A DNA stretch of 64,000 nt from Dermatemys mawii (Eukaryota; Chordata; Testudines; Dermatemydidae), in the NCBI GenBank assembly GCA_007922305.1, contig ML677374.1, positions 13,015,511 to 13,079,510 of the forward strand. The letters are read 5' to 3'. The first letter of the stretch is position 1. Every line of letters starts with the position of its first letter. The notes under the pieces are model-generated. The model worked only from the letters and a program-made list of their open reading frames with translations, made no database searches and had not been told where the DNA came from. Positions 45,952 through 55,985 of this stretch are shown piece by piece. The position numbers were made by a program, and so were the translations under genes.

Positions 45952-47189
45952 AAACTGAAGTTAGTTGTGCACAAATTATCTGTTGATTTTTCACTCTTGG
46001 ATAACTCAGGTTACATATGGTTGGTGGAGAATTGGGCTGGGGTGAGGGGTTGCTTCATTTTATCGATTAAAAAAAATTTCCAAGTGAAAATTTCCCACAT
46101 TGCATTACAGAGAGCAGCTGGCTAGTAATCTGCACCGTTTGAGGTAGCAGAGTGAGCACCCCAATGAATTTAAAGGATCTTGTGGGTGTGGGAGACTTCT
46201 GATAGTAATGACCACCCCACCTATTACAAGGTAGTATCCTTGGGCACTTCCTAGGCTCCAAAGTCAATCAGCAGTTGTCATGGGCAAAAGCAGGGCTATT
46301 TCTTGCCCTGCTGCATGACAGGAAGCAAGCAGGCTGTCCAATGCTTGAAGACACTCCATTTAGACTTGGGTCAGACCAAGGTTGGGAGTTAGCTGCTTCA
46401 TGAGGATATCTAACAGAAGGGCAGGCCAGAGAAGAACCTGGGGTCAGTAGAAGGAGAACCACCACCAGTCACCTAGATAAAATCTTTGGGAAGGAAGGGA
46501 AATAAAAAGCAACATGTTGTAATACCACCTCAGAGACTTCAAAGCAATGGGGAGCACACTATGGGGCCAGCAGCAGGTAAAGGGTTCGGGATGTTACCTA
46601 TCTTCTAGTTCTGTTGCACCTCTCAGCATAGTATGAGCTTGGGTGCTTATATGGCTTGTTCAGTTATTTAAGTATAAGGATTTGTTTTGTCAGTCATTCT
46701 TTATGGTGTTCAATTTGATCCATACTAAAACACTTTAGTGAGCTGTGGAAGATGACACTGTAAAAATACAGATAGCCATCAAAACCCGGATCTGCACCAT
46801 TGGTGCCTTCCTGCAATGTGAATCCAAATTCAGCTTTTCAGCCATTAGAGAGAGAATCCTACAAGTATGTCACTTCCAGACAACTTGTCAATAACCATCT
46901 CCTGCAATCAGACAGCAGACTTAGCAGTTTGAACATGCACTCAGAGATTCATGATTGCAAGGGGAAAAATTGACATGGAAATAAAAGGGTGATGATTTGA
47001 CTCCACTAATGAGAAGAGCTGGATGAATTCTCAGACGTAAGTGGCTGTCATGAACAGAATGTCCCAATCAGCTGTATGATTAATACAGCTGGGTTTTCCT
47101 GGCCTGCAAAAGTTCAAGATAGCCAACCATTTTCCCATCCTGAAACAGGACCAAAAAAAGCTAAAAAATCTCCAAACTATTCCATGTTC
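45952..47189. other. unique non-coding sequence
   Basis: No repeat or protein recognised; overlapping frames of about 65 codons on both strands. Confidence 0.4.
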
Positions 47190-47310
47190 AAAAGTATCTG
47201 GGGAAAAAAATGGTTTGGGTCAATTGAAACATTTCCTTTTGCTTATTGAGAAATGGTGGCATTTCCAATGAAAAAAGAATTGTTGAGAAATTCCCAAACT
47301 GCTCCATTGA
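47190..47310. repeat. AAATTTCC-type repeat fragment
   Basis: 'GGGTCAATTGAAACATTTCC', 'GGTGGCATTTCCAATGAAAA' and 'GTTGAGAAATTCCCAAACTG' share vocabulary with the ends of the 45329-45951 element. It is probably a decayed member. Confidence 0.4.
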
Positions 47311-47694
47311 TAAATGAACAAATCTTCATGCTCATATTCACACAAATGGAAAAGCATGGACTAATCTTGTTGTAATCCTGTGCCTTATATTACCCTTCTT
47401 TGTCATTTAGGAATACCTATGCAATACACACAACGCAGCATGCCCACAAAACAGATGGCCCAACGGAATGTAAAAGTGTGCGGTACAAAAAGCATCACTT
47501 TTAAAAACAAGCCAATTTATAATTAACAGCGAACAGTTTCCAGACTGTAAAACAGGCTGGCAAAATAATGTGCATTTCAACTTAGTTATTAGCAGTGGGA
47601 TCATTAGGAGAACTAGTCTCTGGGATATACAGTTGGCAGGATTATCTTTCTTCTCTTCTACGAAGAGGTCACATAGCCATGGCGCACACTGTTA
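47311..47694. other. unique non-coding sequence
   Basis: No recognised feature. Confidence 0.4.
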
Positions 47695-47726
47695 ACAATT
47701 CCAGACTAACATGGCTACCCCTCTGA
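47695..47726 (+). mobile_element. 3'-tail fragment of the 37071-type palindromic element
   Basis: The 32 bases ending ACATGGCTACCCCTCTGA are the reverse complement of the tail at 37075-37106, with essentially no mismatch over the shared part. No arm sequence precedes it; only the tail is present. Confidence 0.7.
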
Positions 47727-47926
47727 CTATTAGCATGAGTTAGTAGCAAAAGCTGTTTGCACTTGTCTCCTTTCTCATGGCATTTACTATTGTTGCCTGC
47801 TGCTCTGAAACAAGGGGATGAAACACTGTTCTACAAACAGAATAGTCAGTCATGATTAAAGAATTGTTGCTTGCCAAATCTCTTCAAACAAACAAGAATG
47901 GAACTCTGGATGCATATTATAGAAAG

Positions 47927-48300
47927 GAAGGGTGACCTTGTGAAGTCTCTGGACTGGAACTCAGGAGAACTGCATTCATCTCCTGATTCTGCCATAGATT
48001 CCTTATGTATGACCTTGGGCGAGTCACTTAATCACTCTGTGCCTCAGTTTCCCATCTGCAAAATGGTAATAATAGTACTTCTTACTCTTAACCCTTTGGT
48101 TGGCTAGTTTATTTTGGGCAAGACTGACGGATTTATTGACTCATTGACTTTAATAGCACTTTATGAGTAAGAATTTCTGGGCTCTCAATAAGTTTTCTGG
48201 GATAGGGACTCTCTCTTACTCTGTGTATGTAGAGCACATAGCATCAGGGGGCCCAGATCTTGATTGTAGTCTGTAGGAACTAGAAATAGTAAATAATAAC
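47927..48300 (+). repeat. MIR-like tRNA-SINE, plus orientation
   Basis: Head 'CTGGACTGGAACTCAGGAGA', 'CATCTCCTGATTCTGCCATA', body 'TGACCTTGGGCGAGTCACTT', 'CACTCTGTGCCTCAGTTTCC', 'CATCTGCAAAATGGTAATAA', then after about 90 unrelated bases the tail 'GGGACTCTCTCTTACTCTGT'. The middle differs from the copy at 44980, so the two halves may belong to two subtypes or two adjacent insertions. Confidence 0.75.
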
Positions 48301-48355
48301 ACTAAGACTAAATGAAAACACGGAAAAAGCTACAGATACAAAATGTCCTAAAGTC

Positions 48356-48495
48356 TGCCTATAGATTGTAACCCTCTTGGGATGGAGGCCCTCTTTTTGT
48401 TCTGTATTTGTACACCTATCACGGTGGGGTCCTGGTACACTAGTAGGGCTTCTCACTACTATGGCAATACAAATAAATAATTAAAATAAATAACC
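48356..48495 (+). repeat. MIR-like SINE tail, second adjacent copy
   Basis: 'AGATTGTAACCCTCTTGGGA', 'TTCTGTATTTGTACACCTAT', 'GGTGGGGTCCTGGTACACTA' and 'GGCAATACAAATAAATAATT' repeat the tail module about 170 bp after the previous copy, in the same orientation. Confidence 0.75.
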
Positions 48496-49104
48496 CTACT
48501 ACCACTATTCTTATCTGTGCTCACTGAAGGCTGGATCAAGATTTTACCATTTTTCCCCAGAGTGAGAAGGAGTTAAAAATCAACCTCAAGCTTTAACAGC
48601 AATATTGAGAATTTAGAAATACGAATTAAACCTTTTCTGGGGGACACCAAACAGAATATAGTACACACACATTCAATTTTAGGTCACAGACTCCAGCACA
48701 GCCCAAGTCAGCGGTGACTGATGAACGTTGGCATCTGATGGCTGGTTAGACAGCCCATTTAAAAGGAATTGTCACTCTCAGTCCTGCTATGGTTGACAGG
48801 TGCCTGTACTGCAACCCCTTCCCCCCACAACACAGGTAATACCCAGATGGGCACTCAGCAGAGAAGCCAAGGGCTGAATGAGCTTAGAGACCAACCCTCA
48901 GAGGCTGCAAGGTTTGAGACACATCTGAGGAGTAGCTTCCACTGCGAAGATTATTTGCTCATTCAGTGAGTAAGGACGCTTCATTCTCCAAAAATGTCAC
49001 TCCAGCATCTCCCACAATCATAGCATTACCTACTAAAAAAATAATAATAATAACCAACACAGAAAATAGTTAGTTACCGGAGCCTTCTCTGCCCTGCTAA
49101 GTTG
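48496..49104. other. unique non-coding sequence
   Basis: An (ATA)n run near 49040-49052; otherwise nothing recognised. Confidence 0.4.
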
Positions 49105-49316
49105 TACTGTTGATAATAGCTCACCTTAATTGATTAGTCTCTTAGAGTTGATACGGCAACTTCCACCTTTTCATGTTCTCTGTGTGTGTGTGTATATATA
49201 TATCTTCCTACTGTATATTCCACTCTATGCATCTGATGAAATGGGTTTTAGCCCACTGAAGCTTATGTCCAAATAAATTTGTTAGTTTCTAAGGTGCCAC
49301 AAGTACTTCTCGTTCT
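49105..49316 (+). mobile_element. Penelope-like element, linear 3' region with hammerhead-like core
   Basis: It runs from 'GTACTGTTGATAATAGCTCA' through a TG/TA microsatellite (49182-49203) to ATGCATCTGATGAAATGGGT, then CCAAATAAATTTGTTAGTTT, AAGGTGCCACAAGTACTTCT and CGTTCTTG. The block from CATCTGATGAA onward is the same module as the arms at 30484-30607 and 37599-37686, but here it is single and not inverted. It is cut off before the terminal tail. CTGATGA at 49233-49239 is the intact core heptamer. Confidence 0.65.
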
Positions 49317-49578
49317 TGATTTGACTATGCTCATATAGTTAAAGCAATAAAATACTGGTCACACGGATACAGCTGTATAATATACAGGTGCTTTATAGAG
49401 GGATAGCTATTCCCATACAGGAAAGGGACTAAATTATACCAGAATAATTATACCGATATAACTGCGTCCCCATTAGGGTTTCTCCCAGAATAACTGGTAA
49501 AAATTCTCTCCCTAACTGCAATAGTTATACCAGCACAACTTCCAAGTGGAGACCAGGCCTTGGCACTAGTGCATTTCT

Positions 49579-49794
49579 AAGGCTACGTCTGCCTTGCAAT
49601 AAAAAACCCGCAGCACTAAGTCTCAGGGCCCAGGTCAGCTGACTTGGACTTGCGGGATTCTGGATCTGAGACTCTCCCCATTCACAGGATCTGAGTGTCC
49701 TGGCTCCAGCCCAAGCCCAAACATCTACACTGCAGTTTTGTGTAGGTCTACACTAGGGTTTTGTGTAGGTCTACACTTGGGCCCAAGTCCAAAC
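49579..49794. mobile_element. MITE fragments with short tandem duplication
   Basis: It starts AAGGCTACGTCTGCCTTGCA and passes CCCAAGCCCAAACATCTACA. At 49736-49777 the phrase TTTTGTGTAGGTCTACACT occurs twice about 22 bp apart. The phrase CCAA-CCAAACATCTACAC also occurs twice. This is a member of the CTACACTGCAATTAAA family in rearranged form. Confidence 0.6.
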
Positions 49795-49802
49795 ATCTAC
49801 AC

Positions 49803-49916
49803 CAGATGTCCCGAGTTTATAGGGACAGTCCTGATATTTGGGATTTTTTCTTATATAGGTTCCTATTACCCCCCACCCCCATCTCAATTTTTCACACTTG
49901 CTGTTTGGTCAACCTA
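49803..49916 (+). mobile_element. hAT-type MITE (GGTGACCAGATGTCC family), left end lost
   Basis: CAGATGTCCCGAGTTTATAG, GGACAGTCCTGATATTTGGG and CTTGCTGTTTGGTCAACCTA match the family seen at 51708 and 61990, but the first nine bases (TAGGGTGAC) are absent. The flanks are 8-mers ATCTACAC (49795-49802) and GTCTACAC (49917-49924), an 8-bp target duplication with one difference. It is nested in the surrounding MITE. Confidence 0.8.
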
Positions 49917-50057
49917 GTCTACACTGCAATTAAAAATCTGCAGCTGGCCTGTGCGAGCTGATTCGGGCTCAGGGGCTTGGGCTAAAGGCATGTTTAATTA
50001 TGGTATATATGGTTGGGCTCAGTCCGGAGCCTGGGCTCTAGGACCCCGCAAGGGGGG
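49917..50057 (+). mobile_element. half of a palindromic MITE (CTACACTGCAATTAAA family)
   Basis: GTCTACACTGCAATTAAAAA, GCAGCTGGCCTGTGCGAGCT, GGTTGGGCTCAGTCCGGAGC and CCTGGGCTCTAGGACCCCGC match the first half of 38331-38602. The second half is missing. Confidence 0.7.
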
Positions 50058-50689
50058 AGGAAATGAATATGCTTGGTAGTGATTTTTTTTCTGTTAATTT
50101 TAATACAAATGCTTATAGTTTTTCCATTGTCCAGCCTTTTCCAAGTATTTCTCATCTAATATTCTTGGGCAAATATTTTAAGATATATTTCCTCTTAGGA
50201 CAAAGCAGTCCATTTTAGTGCTCTTGTAGTGTATTCATCTTTCGTACAGTCTTTCTAACTTGTCTTCCTCCTCTGTCACATGTTATCTCTGCAAGGAAGG
50301 AAAGATAACAGATTGTAAAATGAAAAAGAATCATTCCATGAAAAACATCAGCTTTCAGTTGTTTCCATTTTGCAAGGGTGGAGATGGAACAGTTTTTCAT
50401 TTTTTCATACACAGCTTTTTGAAAACTTTTGATGTTTCAGAGTTCTGGTTTTTCCCTCCTTTTCCTTTCTGGCACTGAAGGCAATAAAACAAATAAATCC
50501 CAAGGGTTTCCTCCCCTCCCAAGTTTGTTTTCCTTGTTTCTTAGAGCAGAAAAAGGAAAAAAGAAAAGAGGAAATTAAAACCTACACATCATTCATACTA
50601 TTGCTTTCAGTGCCTAAAAGGGTGGGGGGAGAGGAATAGGAAGAAGGAACATAAAAATACCTTTTTTAAAAAAAAAGCAGGCTTTTTTT
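50058..50689. other. unique A+T-rich sequence
   Basis: The end (50661-50699) has two adjacent T-run/A-run palindromes around AGCAGGC. No coding evidence. Confidence 0.45.
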
Positions 50690-50828
50690 TAAAAAAAAGT
50701 TCATTTCATTTTAAAATTTCCAATAGAAAAAAATTAAAATTCAAGAAAAATTCTGAAAAAAATCATTTTCAAGGAAACCTCATTTTTCCAATATGGAAAT
50801 TTTATGATCAAAAAGTTTCAGCCAGCCT
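50690..50828. repeat. AAATTTCC-type repeat fragment
   Basis: 'AAAATTTCCAATAGAAAAAA', 'GGAAATTTTATGATCAAAAA' and the terminus 'GTTTCAGCCAGCC' match the edge vocabulary of the 45329-45951 family. Confidence 0.5.
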
Positions 50829-51684
50829 TAAGCAGTACTCTTTTGTGCTCAACAGGTAAGAGGCACCTATGGCAAAAACTGAACTTTAGTCATTAGGTTG
50901 GATTAAATACAAGCAGCACAAAGATGGCAATGGCATGGCAATCATTCTGCATCACCTTTGTCTCATTTGAAAACCAGTTAATTCGCGACAGTCTTGCAGA
51001 CCAGTCCTGTCTTAGTAAACATCAGCAAGGCCATATGGTGACAATGTGGTTTCGTTCTATGTTTGGAAGGCAAAGAGCTTGTCACAAGACTGAAATCTGG
51101 TTAGATTTTACCCTGTATAATCCCAAAAGAAACCTTTATTAACCCTTTTCCTCTGATGCAGCATGCCAGAAACGGTTTCCTTTTAGATCAAAGGCTTGTG
51201 CAGCACACCCATCAATCTGCAACTCCTCCCCTTAAAGCCTGTTTCTTCCCCCACCCACCAATACACACACCAGCTGGCGTGCAGCTTTGCCCACCCATCT
51301 GGCTCAGTGGCAGCTGTGTGGGGTTTGCGGCTTACCTCGGTTCCACACTGCTTCCTGGCACCCCGCCTTCCCCTGTTCTGGCATCTGGGACATACTCCCC
51401 CACTACTAGCCCCTAGCTGCTGATAAATAATTCCCCATGCCTATTTTTTAAGGGAATAATAATTCAGAAGGAAAAATATGTGATTGTGTTGAACTAGTGA
51501 TGGACAGAAGTTTGCAATATTCTCTAAATGTGCTTGAATTCCAAATTCTTAGTAAACAAACAAAAATATGGTTGCCCTGTAGGATTTTTGTGGGGGAAGT
51601 GGCTGAGGAAGTGGTGGCTATTTCATTAATTATATTACATTATAATTTCCTATATGAAAACATTCACCAAATGGTAATATAGAC
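50829..51684. other. unique non-coding sequence
   Basis: The C-rich 51215-51410 gives overlapping 75-86-codon frames, but no domain. Nothing further is supportable. Confidence 0.4.
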
Positions 51685-52262
51685 TGAGGCTACGTCTGCA
51701 CTGCATGTAGGGTGACCAAACAGCAAGTATGAAAAATTGGGCCGGGGGTAATAGGCACCTATAGAATACTAAGCCCCATATATTGGGACTGTCCCTATAA
51801 AATTGGGACATCTGGTCAACCTAACTGCATCACCACTGGTAAGTAAGGTACATGTAGCCACATGGCGCAGGGAAAAGCAGGCTGCATTAGTATTGCAGTG
51901 TGTAGCTACATGCGTCTGTGAAAGGCTCGGACAGGGGGATTCAGCAAGGAGCAGGCAGAGCCTTTCCTCACTGTGTCCCACCAGCCAAAGCCTTTCCCCC
52001 ATGCCAGTGTCTTTCCCCGCTGTCTCTGCCTCTCTCTGTGGCAGGGAAAGGCTTCAGCAGCAGGGAGGCATGGGATGCTACGCTGCTAAAAACAGCCATT
52101 TTGACAGAGGCGGCACTGCTTGGGCACATAGAGAGGAATGTAGGGTACAAACCCTTAGGTTGTGGTGTCTCTTTACCTACCTAAACCATGCCTCACTGTC
52201 AACACTGCTAAGGGAGCATGCAGTGTAAGACTTGTGTACACTGCCATAAGGGCTGACATAAC
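51685..52262. mobile_element. MITE (GGCTACGTCTACACTGC type), interrupted
   Basis: It opens GAGGCTACGTCTGCACTGCA at 51685 and continues after the nested insert at 51832 with TGCAGTGTGTAGCTACATGC, repeated AAAGGCT/AGCCTTT words and, near 52220-52240, GCATGCAGTGTAAGACTTG and TACACTGCC. The right terminus is indistinct. Frames of 141 and 88 codons over it are shadows of repeat sequence. Confidence 0.6.
51708..51823 (-). mobile_element. hAT-type MITE (GGTGACCAGATGTCC family), complete
   Basis: It starts TAGGGTGACCAAACAGCAAG and ends GGGACATCTGGTCAACCTA, with inverted ends. The flanks are 8-mers ACTGCATG (51700-51707) and ACTGCATC (51824-51831), one difference in eight. It is 116 bp and non-coding, and sits inside another MITE. 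Confidence 0.85.
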
Positions 52263-52689
52263 CTTCATTATGTTGTCTCCCTGTTATGATGTTATCAGTG
52301 CCATTCTTCATATTGGCCTAGTGGTTGTACATTCATTTCCATACATCACACTGCCAACGTCTCCCTGAAAGTAGAGCTTTCATACCTCTGAGAGGTTTAA
52401 TTTGGGTTCTAGGCAATCTCCCAGGAAAGGATAGTGACAATACAGGCCATCTGGTACATCTCAGAAAGCAAATACTACAAACTAGTTCTTGAGGAGTATC
52501 TGTAGGAGGCAGGGATAAAAATAACTCTCAGCAGTAAAGAGTTAGTGCAATATCCAGAGAAATGGATAATCACTTCCTATTTTGTCCTTTTTACTAATGT
52601 AGTCTTTTCTAATAGCTTTGGTTGAACCCTTCCCTTTTTTAAAGCTAGGCTTGGAAGATAAAGTAGCAGGCATCATCTACTAGAGAGAG
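52263..52689. other. unique non-coding sequence
   Basis: No recognised feature. Confidence 0.4.
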
Positions 52690-52804
52690 CCCAGAAAATG
52701 TCCAAATTCTAATCCTAGCTCAGAAACTCACTCATGAAACTCTAAGAAATTCATTTCACCTCAGCTTCCCCATTTGTAATTTTAGGATAATTTCTTCATA
52801 TCTT
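52690..52804 (+). repeat. MIR-like SINE, body
   Basis: 'CAAATTCTAATCCTAGCTCA', 'GAAATTCATTTCACCTCAGC' and 'TTCCCCATTTGTAATTTTAG' follow the plus-strand SINE body order. It is next to a minus-strand tail that begins about 52805. Confidence 0.6.
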
Positions 52805-53310
52805 TTTACTATTTGTATTGTAATATGTGTCAGTAGGATCTAGGAGCCCCAGTCATGTGCAAGACACTGTACAAACACAGAATAAAAAGACCATCCCTGC
52901 CCCTTGAGCGCTTACAGTCTAAGTTTAAGATAAGGGAAAACAGAGAGGCGAGGGTACAAAGAAACAATGAGCCAATATTAGTCAGCAGGGTAGGCAATGA
53001 TATCAGTACTCCAACAGCCACCTTGTTGTCAAGTGTTTTGTAGGCATCATGGCCAATGGTGCCCTTTTAAGCAGGGATTTGAAGGAGAATAAAGAAGTGG
53101 TGTTATGGACAGTTATGGAGAACTCTTTCCAGTTGTTAGGGGCAGCATGGGAGAAAGAAGGCAGGTGCTTGTTTGAAAATTTAACAAGTGGGCAGTGGAG
53201 GCTGGTATCATGACCTGATCAGAGACCTGACCTCTTGATACTGAAAGAGAGAGGACAAGCTGAGTGGTGACAGGCTGTGAAGAGCCCTGAAAGTGAAGAA
53301 GAGTATCATT
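52805..53310 (-). repeat. SINE tail joined to an old LINE-like segment
   Basis: 'AGTCATGTGCAAGACACTGT' and 'CCTTGAGCGCTTACAGTCTA' are minus-strand SINE tail blocks. Beyond them 'GATATCAGTACTCCAACAGC', 'TTTTAAGCAGGGATTTGAAG', 'GTGGGCAGTGGAGGCTGGTA' and 'GGCTGTGAAGAGCCCTGAAA' belong to another ancient dispersed repeat often found next to it in reptiles. The 132-codon minus frame across it is a shadow. Confidence 0.55.
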
Positions 53311-54911
53311 TGCGACAGAGAGAACGGAGCAATGGGGTGGGGGGTGGAGGTGACAATAATTTATATAGGATTTAGCCACCTCATTGGCTTCATTAACATT
53401 TGTACAGCATTTTGAAACAACTAGACAAGTGCTAAGGGTTAGAAAGTCACTCCATAAATACCCTTCACCAGAGAACACTTTGACAAATGCTGACTTTGTA
53501 GTGGCCACCACTGTTCAGTCATTTGCACACAGTAGTGTCTAAGATACCCAGCCACGTTCTTGTGGAATATCACAGTGTGACATGGCTATCGCTGCCTGGA
53601 AACAATAGATTAATGCTGAGTTTTTAAATCTAAGCACCTCTTACTTTCAGCTGCCTGGATTTAGACATTTCCATGGATTATGTCTTTTACCCAACAAAAT
53701 TACATTGCATGAAGTTACAGGAAAAACCCAGAGCACAGCTAAACATATTCAATAAGTGTTTACTATGCCTTTCAAAGTATAGTTTTACATACAACACAAC
53801 CCATTTTAGATTAGTAGGCATCCATCTGGAATGTTATATAACTTCACTAAAGAATCACTGGTTATTTAACTTATGGAAATTGAAATGTTCAGAATTATGG
53901 GATGCTATTTCATATCTACATGATAGCAAAAGCTAGAATTACAGAAGTGAAAAGAATAATTTGGTTGCTTCTCACTCCTGTGTAATTATCTTAATAATTA
54001 GAATTTCATCAATGATATAATATGGCCATAAGTAATTAACTATCTAATTAAAATATCGAAATTTAAAAGTAATTCATGTTCAGATAAAATTATCCTTCAC
54101 ATCTGGATTTCCGTAATTCATGAACCTAAACAATACTGGCAATGGAAGAAATTAAGAGACCTTCCTGAAAGCTTTACATGGGGAAGTTGCAATAGGAAGC
54201 AAACAAGAGCAGTGGCATATAGTATGTCATAATCATTAGTGTTCTGTTTAATCAGTGTTGAGATGTCATCAGCAAGATATGGCAGGTGCCACTTTGCTAT
54301 TTCAAACTGAAGGGATTGGGAGTAGGGGTGCAGATTAGTTTTTACAATACTGGAAAACCTTCCCTAATTTTGAATACACATGGCTGGAAACGAGCTGCAA
54401 AAAAGATGGTGAAAAAAGCCTATTTGTAAAGTCAAAACCTTACATCATAAAAAGACTTCTTTTCTCTTGCCTCCTTTAAACCTGGCGAAATACGAGGCAA
54501 CTGTTAAATGGAGTAATCAGTAACAATACATGGCATGGTGGTAGAAACGTTGCTATATTTAGAGCTGTAAGTAGTATCTTACTGGGAAGAGGAATTAATG
54601 CATTTAGAACATTAGGAGGCTTTTCCACCGAATGCTGCAGATGGAAACACACTATTCCCAGACTTGTGGAGTAAGGAAATTAGCTATGCAGTCAATACTG
54701 ACAGCATGTGTGTGTTCAACAGAGACAGTGCTCTGAGACAGGTTAATATAAATGGCTGTGATAAAAGCAATTGAAAAATATATTGTGGCATAATTCTAAA
54801 GTCAGGCATTGCAGGGAGCTGCTGTATTTAAGTCAAAGCATTGGAGAATGATTAATGTCAAAATGTACATGGGCTCTTAAATCAGATTTGTCGTCTTGAA
54901 TTCTAAATCTA
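53311..54911. other. unique A+T-rich sequence, candidate conserved elements
   Basis: 53930-54130 and 54480-54900 are unique, A+T-rich and word-complex (TAATTA, ATTAATG, CAATAC), without repeat signatures or coding. They are the most plausible places in the window for conserved non-coding DNA, but single-sequence inspection cannot show conservation. Confidence 0.4.
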
Positions 54912-55589
54912 AGGGTATGGTTACACTTACAAGATTATAGCGCTATTGGTTATAGCGTTCCCCTTATACAGTAATATGTATAGCGCTATTGTATGTCCAC
55001 ACTCAGACGCGCCGGCAGTATAGCATGGCCACATTTGGGGCACTTAATGCGGCATTAAGAGCAGCGCATTAGGGCAGGTATCCCAGCATTCAGCTGGGTG
55101 CAATGTGCTTTTTAAATGAGGGGGGTGAGGGGGGACGCGTTGTGTGTATGTGGAGGGAGAGAGACAGTGGTTTTTCCATTCTTCTGAAAGCCTGTCAGCG
55201 AGCCTCCATTCACAGAAGGCTTTGTTTTCACACAGGCTCCCTCCTTAAACATTTGCATTGCTTATCTGCCGAGTTAAGAGAGAAACTCTAAAGAGGTACT
55301 TCCGCATTCCTCCAGCCCAGTTCAAAACAAAGGGAAGAGACGTCAATTGCCTTAAACGGCTCTAGGCATCTCGACAGATCACTTGTAGCGCAGTGGGTGT
55401 CCACATTCTTGCTGTAGCGCTACAGCAGCTGCGCTACAGCCCTTATTCCCCATGCAGAGGTGGATTACGAGGAGCGCTATAACTCCGCGGTTATAGCGCT
55501 CTCCGTGCCTTGCCAGTGTGGACGGGGAGGAGGTTATAGCGCTCGTGGGGGCTGTATAGCGCTATAAAGTGCCAGTGTAACCAAGCCCT
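54912..55589 (+). mobile_element. 678-bp MITE with TATAGCGCT subterminal repeats, copy A
   Basis: Ends AGGGTATGGTTACACTTACA and (reverse complement) AGGGCTTGGTTACACTGGCA match at about 15 of 20 bases. TATAGCGCT or AGCGCTATA words cluster in both ends and are absent from the middle. A second copy of equal length lies inverted at 62231-62908. The target duplication is not clear. Non-coding; the superfamily is undecided (hAT plausible from subterminal repeats). Confidence 0.85.
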
Positions 55590-55744
55590 TAGATTAACAG
55601 AAGAACTTCAATTTAGTTACCAAGTGATATATAGTTGAACTATGTCTTGTGTGTCACATGCTGAACATGAGACATGTATTGTGTACACATACGACTAACA
55701 AAACCAAAATATCACACTAGAGCTGTAGAGACAAATGAAGACCC

Positions 55745-55985
55745 AGATCTTACAAAGATTTGTGCACATTCTGAGCTTGACACATTGTAATGCCAATTCA
55801 AGAAAGCACTTAGACACTTCCTTTTGTTCGTCTCTATTTAAGAGAGCACTTAAGCATGTTCTTAATGGTACTTATCCACATGCTTAACATTATCTTGAAG
55901 GGAACTTAAACGTATGATTAAGTGTGCTCCTTAATAGATAGTTGACTGAACTGGGAAAAGATCCTGTTGACTTGGGATGAGTCTG
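55745..55985. repeat. quasi-palindromic dispersed repeat (ACTTAAGCATGT family)
   Basis: 'GCACTTAAGCATGTTCTTAA', 'CCACATGCTTAACATTATC' and 'ACTTAAACGTATGATTAAGT' form alternating inverted words, ending GGGAAAAGATCCTGTTGA. The same words appear at 34565-34640 and 33715-33790. Class unknown. Confidence 0.45.

Noticed and set aside
51803..52228. 141-codon plus-strand open frame
   Set aside because: It lies over a MITE junction and its host MITE, so it is repeat sequence read as protein.
53113..53511. 132-codon minus-strand open frame
   Set aside because: It overlaps an old dispersed repeat, and no domain is visible.
54912..55589. exact 8-bp target duplication for the 678-bp element
   Set aside because: The flanks carry ATCTA and TAGAT as mirror images, not direct repeats. 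I could not define a duplication, so the superfamily stays open.
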